DNA from: Prochlorococcus sp. MIT 1307
GTDB lineage: Bacteria; Cyanobacteriota; Cyanobacteriia; PCC-6307; Cyanobiaceae
DNA: 64,000 nt
Assembly (NCBI RefSeq): GCF_034092395.1
Contig: NZ_CP139301.1
Location: 1,674,001-1,738,000, forward strand
Reading direction: 5' to 3'
Shown here: piece after piece, positions 15,956 through 22,891 of the stretch
How positions within the stretch are numbered: position 1 is the first letter of the stretch
How the letters are laid out: the number at the start of each line of letters is the position of its first letter
Program-made: the position numbers and the translations under genes
Notes under the pieces: generated by a model
What the model was told of the DNA's origin: nothing
What the model saw: the letters and a program-made list of their open reading frames with translations, nothing else
Database searches by the model: none

Positions 15956-16945
15956 ATGACCTTCATAAAGAAGGGTCTTCTGCTCTCTTCCACCCTTGCT
16001 CTTGGTACAGGTATAACCACTGCCTGTGTCTCATCGGGTATATCTTCAAAAATCAACGGGGCGGGTGCAACGTTCCCAGCGAAGATTTATACCCGTTGGT
16101 TTTCCGATTTAGCAAAGACCGGTGGTCCCAAAGTGAACTACCAAGCAGTGGGATCTGGATCTGGGCGTAAAGCTTTTATCGATCAATCTGTGGATTTTGG
16201 TGCTTCTGATGATCCCATGAAAGCCATGGATATTGCCAAAGTCACTCGTGGCTTGGTTCAAATTCCTATGGTTGGGGGCACTATTGCTTTTGGCTATAAC
16301 AATCCAGATTGCGATCTCAAGCTGAGCCAAAAGCAAGCTGTAAGAGTTGCTATGGGCAAAGTTACTAATTGGAGTGAATTGAATTGCCCTGCAGGCAAAC
16401 TCCTCTGGGTTCATCGTTCAGATGGCTCAGGCACAACTAAGGTCTTCACGAACTCAATGCAGGCGTTCTCTAGTGAATGGACATTAGGAACAGGTAAATC
16501 GGTGGCCTGGCCCGAAGGAGTTGGAGGGAAAGGTAACGCCGGTGTTGCTGGAGTGATCCAGCAGACTCCAGGTGCTATTGGTTATCTCAATCAGTCTTAT
16601 ATCAGAGGCAACATTAAAGCGGCAGCATTGCAAAACCTTTCTGGAGAATTTTTAAAGCCAAGCACTAAAGCAGGTGCAATTGCTCTCAATGGAATCAGAC
16701 TGGATCAAAACCTCGCTGGAAAAAATCCAAATCCAACAGCTCGTGGTGCTTATCCGATTGCAACTTTGACTTGGATATTGGGGTATGAAACTGGTAATGG
16801 CTCTAAAACAAAAGCTATTAAAGATGCTTTGAATTACTTATTGAGCGATGATGTTCAAAATAAAGCTCCTAGTTTGGGATTTGTTCCACTTAAAGGGAAC
16901 ATCCTTAATAAAGCTCGTTTTGCTGTGGAGAGAATCAGCGAATAG
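15956..16945 (+). CDS. pstS: Phosphate-binding protein PstS
   Basis: This 329-aa periplasmic solute-binding protein of the high-affinity phosphate ABC transporter has a signal peptide ending GITTAC, which may be a lipoprotein cleavage site. The phosphate-site motifs are INGAGATFPAKIY, GSGSGRKAFI, DFGASDDPM and VHRSDGSGTTKVF. ATG 15956 is preferred over 15917 because the signal peptide then begins MTFIKKG. The rest of the transporter (pstCAB) is not in the window. The next gene is an arsR-type regulator, a linkage that fits arsenate entering through phosphate systems. Confidence 0.93.
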   Translation: MTFIKKGLLLSSTLALGTGITTACVSSGISSKINGAGATFPAKIYTRWFSDLAKTGGPKVNYQAVGSGSGRKAFIDQSVDFGASDDPMKAMDIAKVTRGLVQIPMVGGTIAFGYNNPDCDLKLSQKQAVRVAMGKVTNWSELNCPAGKLLWVHRSDGSGTTKVFTNSMQAFSSEWTLGTGKSVAWPEGVGGKGNAGVAGVIQQTPGAIGYLNQSYIRGNIKAAALQNLSGEFLKPSTKAGAIALNGIRLDQNLAGKNPNPTARGAYPIATLTWILGYETGNGSKTKAIKDALNYLLSDDVQNKAPSLGFVPLKGNILNKARFAVERISE

Positions 16946-16963
16946 TAAAAAGTTTTTAGATTA

Positions 16964-17293
16964 ATGGGATTAGTATTTGCTAAAAAAGATGTGCTTGCAA
17001 CAAGTCAAGCAAGTGGGCTTCTCAAGGCTTTAGCCGATCCACTTCGCATGAAAGTCATTGAGTCTTTGTCAGAAGGAGAGTGTTGTGTTTGTGATCTGAT
17101 GAAAAAGACAAGTCTTGCGCAATCACGCTTGTCATTTCATCTTAAGGTTCTTAAAGATTCTGGATTAATTACAGATCGACAAAGTGGCCGTTGGGTTTAC
17201 TACAAATTGGATCTTGAAGCGTTCCAATTGCTAGAAGATTGGATAGCAGATCTGAAACACACTTGCCATAGTGCAGCAAATACTAGTCCTTGA
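16964..17293 (+). CDS. arsR: ArsR-family metalloid-sensing repressor
   Basis: This 109-aa winged-helix repressor has ALADPLRMKVIESL (helix 1-2), the metal-binding ECCVCDLM motif (Cys40, 41 and 43; the family form is ELCVCDL), recognition helix SRLSFHLKVLKDSGL and wing DRQSGRWVYYKL. In the family, arsenite binding to these cysteines releases the repressor from DNA. It begins 18 bp after pstS and is probably co-transcribed. No efflux or arsenate reductase gene is nearby, so its target may be the pst/arsenic genes elsewhere or its own operon. Confidence 0.88.
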   Translation: MGLVFAKKDVLATSQASGLLKALADPLRMKVIESLSEGECCVCDLMKKTSLAQSRLSFHLKVLKDSGLITDRQSGRWVYYKLDLEAFQLLEDWIADLKHTCHSAANTSP

Positions 17294-17777
17294 ATATCAA
17301 TACTTTTCCACCTTTTAAAGTAATTAGCGACTTTCTAATTATTCATAGGTTCTATCCATTCCACCACCACTGTCCATGGCAAGCTCTTTGGTGATGACAA
17401 ATATTGTCTGAAAAGCACTTAAGACTTAATAGCTAAGGATATTTAGATCTAAAGCTATGTGCAGGATACGTTCTTCAAAATCTCGAATGATTTACGGAGA
17501 TGCATATCTATAACGAGATCCAGGTTGTCATAGCTAAAATTCCGCAATCTGTCTACTTAATAGATTCATAAGAAGAATTATCCTTGCAGGTTAATTGTAG
17601 TTGAAATGCATTCTCTCAAATTAACTCGGTGGCTTTGGGATAAGAACTTTTCAGATGTTCTTATGATTTACATCATTGGTTTATAGACCTAAGAGAGCTT
17701 TTATATTCAATGATTAAGAAGCTTATAGAGTAATTTGATGCCTATTATAATTAATTTCTAAAATAAGAGTATTCAAT
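17294..17777. other. Gap with no supported gene
   Basis: These 484 bases have no credible gene. A short TTTACGGAGATGCATATCT resembles the IYGDMY codons of the 57-aa family, too little to call. Confidence 0.5.
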
Positions 17778-18614
17778 ATGCATAAGTTCTTCAAAAAGGT
17801 TGCTTCGAATCTTATCCCTCCAGGAGTGTTTAAGCTGTATCAATTCCTCGCCTCAGGGAAAAGTAGATATACATATAAAGGCATTTTTAATACCTTTGAA
17901 GAGGCTAAGAATGCATCTGGACAGGATTCACCCTATCTAAATAAAGATTTTGATAAAGCAGCTGTTGATGAAACATACTCAGTGCTTTCCAAATTGAATC
18001 TCTACGGAAGGAGTGATCAACGTAAAGGGTTATTGCTGGAAATGATTTTAAAACTAAGATATCCCCATCGAAAGGCTACCATCCTTGATTATGGTGGTGG
18101 AAATTACCCTCAATATGCCTACCTTTCAAGAGAAATACAAGATATAACAAATACAATTATAATAGACAGAAAAGATCTCATACAACTAATTAGGCAAGAT
18201 TCTAGGTTCTCTAAATTGCCAGCTAATTTAAAGTTCTTAGATTTAAATGAATTTGAAGCTGCTAAGCTAAATATAGATATAGTATATTTTGGATCTACTG
18301 TTCAGTATATAAGTGACTTAATTTCGAATATTGGCAGCCTTTCTCAGAAAGGCTGCCAATATGTAATCATTTGCGATAGCACTTTTACTGAAAAGGATCA
18401 TGATATATATGTTCTGCAACAGAATGAGCCGCCTTCTGTCTTTCCAAATAAATGGCATTCAAGGAAAGACCTTATACAAAACATGAATAAAATTGGTTAT
18501 GACTTAATTCTTGAAAATCGCAGAAGACATAATTACAAGCATGATTCGATTAGGCCAGAAGATTTTTTTTATCAAACATTTATATTTGAGAGATGTAAGA
18601 CTGACAATGTCTAA
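17778..18614 (+). CDS. TIGR04325-type putative methyltransferase
   Basis: This 278-aa protein has the SAM-binding-like motif ATILDYGGGNYPQYA near residue 110. It also shows DIVYFGSTVQYI and HSRKDLIQNMNKIGYDLI, matching the layout of the TIGR04325 (LIC12133) family that occurs in polysaccharide and glycan clusters. The N-terminal YTYKGIFNTFEEAKNAS segment is also typical. It stands alone here with very AT-rich codons, which suggests acquisition. No partner glycosyltransferases are present, so its substrate cannot be inferred. Confidence 0.72.
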   Translation: MHKFFKKVASNLIPPGVFKLYQFLASGKSRYTYKGIFNTFEEAKNASGQDSPYLNKDFDKAAVDETYSVLSKLNLYGRSDQRKGLLLEMILKLRYPHRKATILDYGGGNYPQYAYLSREIQDITNTIIIDRKDLIQLIRQDSRFSKLPANLKFLDLNEFEAAKLNIDIVYFGSTVQYISDLISNIGSLSQKGCQYVIICDSTFTEKDHDIYVLQQNEPPSVFPNKWHSRKDLIQNMNKIGYDLILENRRRHNYKHDSIRPEDFFYQTFIFERCKTDNV

Positions 18615-18787
18615 ATTACTAGACTATATTTTTTATTGAATAGAGGGAAAGGAAAGTGGTACGTCTTTCATCATTTATTACTATTCTAGACAAGCAAAAT
18701 CATTAACTAAGCGTTTTTCTTGGAAGTCTTCTGTAACAATGCCTTCTTAGTAAGCATTAAGGAATGGAATTAGCAAGAGGCTTATTA

Positions 18788-19225
18788 TTATTGCCTTAGA
18801 GACTCTTTCTGTCGAATCTGGGGTAGATTCAAACCCTTAGATTTGCTTGGAATTTTACTTGCTAATTGAGTTAGATAATTATCAAGCTCTTCTTTAGTAC
18901 CTGTAAAGTTTTTTCCACATTTATCAAAAATATTATTGGATAAGGAAGCAGATAAATCTTCTCTTGGAGAAGACATTAGTTCATTCATAACAGGGGTCAA
19001 GAAAAAGCCTTGTGCAAGTTGAGGTGACAGTTGAGCAGCAGCACTTGCTCCGGATTCCTCAGACGTCATCCCTTTGGCAATAGACTTGCAAAATTTCTCT
19101 GCAAACTTCTGACTTATATCTGAAACAGCTGGTGACAAATCTGTAGCTGATCCAAATGATCTAATCGGAGTAAGAAAAAATGCTGTTGCGAAAAGACAGG
19201 CAAGTAGTAAAAGTAAACGACGCAT
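18788..19225 (-). CDS. Secreted hypothetical protein
   Basis: This 145-aa protein has a clear signal peptide (LLLLLACLFATAFFL, cleavage around SFGSA) and a soluble domain with two cysteines (FCKSIAKG, DKCGKNF) likely to form a disulfide. A helical C-terminus follows, with PSKSKG. A terminator-like hairpin ends its U-run directly at the start codon, so transcription may be attenuated. Domain and function unknown. Confidence 0.65.
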   Translation of the reverse strand: MRRLLLLLACLFATAFFLTPIRSFGSATDLSPAVSDISQKFAEKFCKSIAKGMTSEESGASAAAQLSPQLAQGFFLTPVMNELMSSPREDLSASLSNNIFDKCGKNFTGTKEELDNYLTQLASKIPSKSKGLNLPQIRQKESLRQ

Positions 19226-19254
19226 AAAAAACGGCCTGTGCAGACTCAGACCGT
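19226..19254 (-). promoter_or_regulatory. Attenuator-like hairpin abutting a start codon
   Basis: On the minus strand ACGGTCTG pairs with CAGGCCGT around AGTCTG and is followed at once by TTTTTT and ATG. Just upstream CAGGTA/TACCTG forms another stem that shares bases with it, allowing alternative folding. This layout suits transcription attenuation or a riboswitch-like leader. Confidence 0.45.
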
Positions 19255-19642
19255 ATCAGGTATCTCACTACCTGTCTGGCATTTAACCGGTTTTACCAAT
19301 CAGGTGCCCTCGTAAGGAATACCCAAAAATATTAAGTAGGTCGAAAGCGTTGAGTTTGTTTGCTCGCCACCAGCACCAACAAAATTTTCTAAAATGAATG
19401 AACTACATCGAAACGTTAAGCTCGGCGAGGTGTCAGTGACTGTTTTGCTTTCGGTTGCTCGATTGGCCAGAGGCAGTAAACCAAGACATGACGGAAAGAA
19501 AGAACATATTTGCTTACATATTCACTCTTCTCTTTTTAATTAAAATCCTTTTCTAAACATACTTAGAGCACTGAATCAGTATCCCGTTGGACATACGAGT
19601 GAGTTTTCTTTCTGCTATGAATGACTAGTTTTTAAAAAAGTC

Positions 19643-19915
19643 ATGCTCTACATTCAGCACTGGAAGATCAAAGCTGGTTATCACCAGAAAAGTGCAGAAA
19701 AGTTTTTAGCGACTGGCGCTCCTTATCCAGGCGTTAAATCATTTTCTCGTTATCATTCACCAGGTTCATTAGAAGGTTGGATTGTTGTTGACTCAGATGA
19801 TCCAAAAGCTCTTTATGAGCATGCCGCTGAATGGGCTGAGTTTCTGGATTGGGACACAACTCCAGTGCTAACTGACGAAGAGGCTGGTCCTATTTGCGCA
19901 AAGGTCTACAGCTAA
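19643..19915 (+). CDS. DUF3303 family protein
   Basis: This 90-aa small alpha/beta protein reads MLYIQHWKIKAGYHQKSAEK, with GVKSFSRYHSPGSLEGW and WAEFLDWDTTPVLTDEEAG. This pattern matches DUF3303, a ferredoxin-like fold family frequent in marine picocyanobacteria. It is complete, monocistronic and close to the inverted repeat. No catalytic residues are known for the family. Confidence 0.8.
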   Translation: MLYIQHWKIKAGYHQKSAEKFLATGAPYPGVKSFSRYHSPGSLEGWIVVDSDDPKALYEHAAEWAEFLDWDTTPVLTDEEAGPICAKVYS

Positions 19916-19983
19916 ACAGCTAATTGACTTGATTGAGAAGTTTTTTGGCAGCTCTCCTTCTCTCATAGAGATTTGATAAGTAC

Positions 19984-20090
19984 TAAAAAAGCCTCTTGAT
20001 CAGAAGAGGCTTCATAAGACCGTTTGATCCCCATCACCCGGCCACTTGGATGACACTAGTCACTGTCAAGCGATTTGTCATCGGTAGATA
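19984..20090 (-). ncRNA. Candidate small RNA A (right copy)
   Basis: This is identical to the unit at 8785-8891 but on the minus strand, ending in the AAGCCTCTT/AAGAGGCTT terminator at 19985. It carries GGGTGATGGGG (minus strand, 20029-20039). The 5' end is uncertain. Confidence 0.4.
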
Positions 20091-20181
20091 CACGCTATTT
20101 ATAGTGTGACTTATACAACCGATCAGAAAAAACACTACTTGTGGGGGTTGATTTTGAGCTCAATCTCTCTTAGAAAACAGG

Positions 20182-20227
20182 TTCCCCATCACCCAGGTCC
20201 GGCGCGTTTCGCAAGGGCCTTTTTTTA
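20182..20227 (+). ncRNA. Candidate short RNA B (right copy)
   Basis: The promoter is TTGATT at 20148 and TAGAAA at 20171 with 17-bp spacing. The predicted transcript begins with CCCCATCACCC (20184-20194) and runs straight into the AGGTCC/GGGCCT terminator with seven T residues. Confidence 0.45.
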
Positions 20228-20274
20228 TGAGCTAGAGGGCTTGCCAAAATTAACTAATTAGGTAAAAATACCTG

Positions 20275-20361
20275 AAGTGAGGAGATGAGATTCTCCGAGC
20301 AGTGGAAACAAGGCAACACTTGCTCATGATCTCCAAGAGCCCGCCTTTGGCGGGTTTTCTT
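20275..20361 (+). ncRNA. yfr2: Yfr2-family small RNA, right copy
   Basis: This is identical to the left copy. A hairpin with loop GGAAACAAGGCAACA sits inside an outer GGAGAT/ATCTCC stem. The CCCGCC/GGCGGG terminator follows, with promoter TTGCCA (20241) and TAAAAA (20263). Flanking DNA differs on both sides, so both copies could be expressed from identical promoters. GTGAGGAG near the 5' end can pair with Yfr1. Confidence 0.8.
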
Positions 20362-20604
20362 TCTGAATTTGTTTTTAGTGTGGAGATAATTGACTAAATA
20401 CCTTTTAGGCGCCCTAATATCTTCGATTGGTTTGAGAACATAATTGAGTGATCTTTTTTAAATTAAAAGTTTTAAACTAGATTTTGATGGGGGATAAAAA
20501 ATGTGTGAAATTAATTCTGCAATTCGTTCAAATTCCATTAGAGCAATCAAATCAACTAGTACATTTTCAATAGTTCATTTCTTGTTTAGATATATGATAA
20601 TGAT

Positions 20605-21618
20605 ATGAAAATAAATCAAGAAAAAGTTTTAGTCACTGGTGCATCCGGATATATAGCTCTGCATTGCATTGCAGAGTTATTAAAAAAAGGGTACAGGGTA
20701 AAGGGATCTCTCAGAGATTTGAATCGACAGGATGAAGTGAGAAAATCTTTAGCTTTAGAAGCTGAATATGAAAAACTTGAATTTTGCAAACTGAATCTTC
20801 TAGATAATCAAGGCTGGGAAGCTGCTGCTTCTGATTGTGATTATCTTCTTCATATTGCTTCTCCATGCTCTATCGAGGAGCCAACAAATGAGAAGCAACT
20901 GATTAAGCCTGCATTAAAAGGAACATTGAGTGCATTAAAGGCTGCTCAAAAATCTAATGTAAAAAAAGTAGTGTTAACTTCTTCCATTGGTGCAATAGCT
21001 TATGGCCACAGTAAAAGCACCTGTGACCCTACTGATTGGACTGATACCTCAAAAGATGTTGGAGCTTATATAAAAAGTAAAACCATAGCTGAAAAAGCAG
21101 CCTGGGATTTTATGACTAATCAATCTGATACGTCATTTACAATGACGACGATTCATCCTGGAATGGTCTTTGGACCATTGCTTAGCAATGCTATAGAAGG
21201 TATGTCTGCAGGCCTAATTACAAAAATGATTAGCGGTAAATTTTTAGCCTTACCAGACATCTACTTTACTGTTGTTGATGTAAGAGATATAGCAAAATTG
21301 CATGTAGAATCCATAACGAATAAACAAAGTGATCATAAAAGGATAATTGCTACATCTCAACAAGCTATTTCATTCTTAGAAATTTCAAAAATATTAAGAG
21401 AGCTTGGATTTAATAAATCTCCTCAAAATAGAATTCCAACTCAACTGATAAATTCTTTAGCGATATTCAATATAGGGATGAAAAATACTGCTTCTATGAT
21501 TAAAAGAGGTTGCTATAGTGTAGATACATCAGAAACTATTTCACTTTATGATTGGGACCCTATCCCCTTCAAAAAAACCTTAAAGGATATGACTAAATCT
21601 TTAAAGACAATGAGTTAA
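20605..21618 (+). CDS. Extended short-chain dehydrogenase (dihydroflavonol reductase-like)
   Basis: This 337-aa protein has an NAD(P)-binding Rossmann motif VTGASGYIALHCIAELL at the N-terminus, where the third glycine is replaced by Ala (GASGYIA). The catalytic Ser (VVLTSSIGAIAYG) and the YxxxK active site (GAYIKSKTIAEKAAW) are present, as is TTIHPGMVFGPLL. This is the extended SDR layout of the DFR/cinnamoyl-CoA reductase group. In bacteria these reduce carbonyls of unknown nature. AT-rich codon use suggests island origin. Its start overlaps the stop of a doubtful 35-codon frame beginning at 20501. Confidence 0.85.
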   Translation: MKINQEKVLVTGASGYIALHCIAELLKKGYRVKGSLRDLNRQDEVRKSLALEAEYEKLEFCKLNLLDNQGWEAAASDCDYLLHIASPCSIEEPTNEKQLIKPALKGTLSALKAAQKSNVKKVVLTSSIGAIAYGHSKSTCDPTDWTDTSKDVGAYIKSKTIAEKAAWDFMTNQSDTSFTMTTIHPGMVFGPLLSNAIEGMSAGLITKMISGKFLALPDIYFTVVDVRDIAKLHVESITNKQSDHKRIIATSQQAISFLEISKILRELGFNKSPQNRIPTQLINSLAIFNIGMKNTASMIKRGCYSVDTSETISLYDWDPIPFKKTLKDMTKSLKTMS

Positions 21619-21752
21619 TAACGATAGCTTACATTGAGATGTAAAAGTTGAAATTTAGAACTAAAGGATTGCAATATAAGGATACCTAATAATCTATTTC
21701 AAAGCAATTATCAGAATTAAAATTGAGAGATTAGATAGAAGGTTCTTTTTGA

Positions 21753-22160
21753 TTATTTATTTGTCCAGCGATACCATTTTGGCTTTTGAGTTAGCTTTTC
21801 ATTGATTCTTATCCTTATAAGTTCAATATCTTTCGCTTTTGGTTCCCAATCTTGATAAAGTTCATAAGGCCATTGTTCTTTTTTAAATTTGCGAGCTGGA
21901 TTAGGACTCATTCCACGCCTCTTCATTTCTGCTATAAGCTTTAAATATCTTTTATGAAGGTATTTCCCTTTATTATAAAAGAATTTAACGTGTCCAGTAT
22001 TTAATGTAAAATCCTTAGGTAATCGTTCTTTTATTTGATTCCAGCTTGGAGATTTTAATGACCGCTGTAGCGCAGATCCAACCATAAAAATCTCTCTATA
22101 CTCTGCCACTAAATGTTGATCAGAGAGTTCACTTGGGCTGACTAGATTTATTCTTGTCAT
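21753..22160 (-). CDS. Pyrimidine-dimer DNA glycosylase (T4 endonuclease V type)
   Basis: This 135-aa protein is close to T4 DenV in layout. It has MTRINLVSPSELSDQHLVAE with Thr2, whose amino group would be the catalytic nucleophile after Met removal, and Glu23 in EYREI. LNTGHVKFFYNKGKYLHKRY follows, with KLIAEMKRRGM and the C-terminal RINEKLTQKPKWYRW. The enzyme removes UV-induced cyclobutane dimers by glycosylase/AP-lyase action. Length matches T4 (138 aa). It is sporadic in bacteria, so acquisition is likely. Confidence 0.9.
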   Translation of the reverse strand: MTRINLVSPSELSDQHLVAEYREIFMVGSALQRSLKSPSWNQIKERLPKDFTLNTGHVKFFYNKGKYLHKRYLKLIAEMKRRGMSPNPARKFKKEQWPYELYQDWEPKAKDIELIRIRINEKLTQKPKWYRWTNK

Positions 22161-22318
22161 ATGAAGATGATTTTTTACTCATTTTCTTAATGAGCAATAG
22201 TACATCTCCCTAAGAAAGTATTTTGGGCTAGGCTTATCAACTACATTTCTCGTAAGCCCCTTTGCCTTGCACCTAAAGAGAAGCCATTACAGCTCGTTCT
22301 TGTTCTGAAGGAGTCAAG

Positions 22319-22600
22319 TTAACTATTTCCATTTTGATCTTTTTCTTTAGTTCTTTGCTCCTGAGATTCGCTGTATAGCTCGAATACCTTTTGCGCAACA
22401 GCCAAGGTTGATGCAACAAGTAGACCTATGGCAAAGAGCTGGAAGTAGCTTGCTTGTAGGTGCATCAATATCGTGTCAACGATTTCATAGTAAGGCGGCC
22501 TTTTACAGTCAGCATCAAAGTCGCGCATATCTCCGTAGATCACTTCTAAAAGTAATGTGCCTCCTTGTGATTACCGAAGCCCTTTGAGGTTATTAAGCAA
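22319..22600 (-). pseudogene. Frameshifted relative of the 57-aa family with a C-terminal membrane helix
   Basis: One frame reads ITSKGFGNHKEAHYF, matching ITSQGFDNYDDAY of the 57-aa proteins. A shifted frame continues LLLEVIYGDMRDFDADCKRP then PYYEIVDTILMHL. After this the frame adds a transmembrane helix (LFAIGLLVASTLAVA) and a charged tail, giving a 74-codon piece from 22543. It shows an ancestral or alternative C-terminus for the family. A single-base indel explains the break. Confidence 0.55.
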
Positions 22601-22891
22601 CACTGCGAATGAGTTTTCAATGAATGTTTGCTTGGACTTGAATCCTAGGCAACATTCTCTAGGAGGTTGGCTTTAAGGTGCTATTAGTCTGCAAGCTTCG
22701 AAGAAAAGATTATTGCCAGAAAAAAGATCTCGCCTGGAAGATGATATTTTCTATGATAGGTTGAACTCCAATAGGCTTGATTTAAAGCCTTTGATCTTAT
22801 ATGGGATCAAGATCTTAAATAGATCGTTTTAATCCTTTTAAAAATTAGATCAGGTTCTGTTCCTGTAATTGATCTTTTATTAGGTTAAAGC

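Larger units (their letters stand above)
19984..20361. repeat. 378-bp perfect inverted repeat, right copy
   Basis: This is the exact reverse complement of 8514-8891. The outer end carries Yfr2 reading away from the 11-kb segment. The inner end carries the RNA A terminator pointing into it. Confidence 0.95.

Noticed and set aside
17494-17530. Further remnant of the 57-aa family
   Set aside because: Only about five codons (IYGDA) match, which is within chance.
19226-19330. TPP riboswitch before the secreted 145-aa gene
   Set aside because: Fragments resembling ACCTGAT and AATGCCAG occur, but the CTGAGA part and correct helix order are missing, and the gene has no thiamine link.
20501-20608. 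35-codon frame overlapping the start of the SDR gene
   Set aside because: The ATGA overlap and upstream GGGGGA are suggestive, but composition and hydrophobic end look random.
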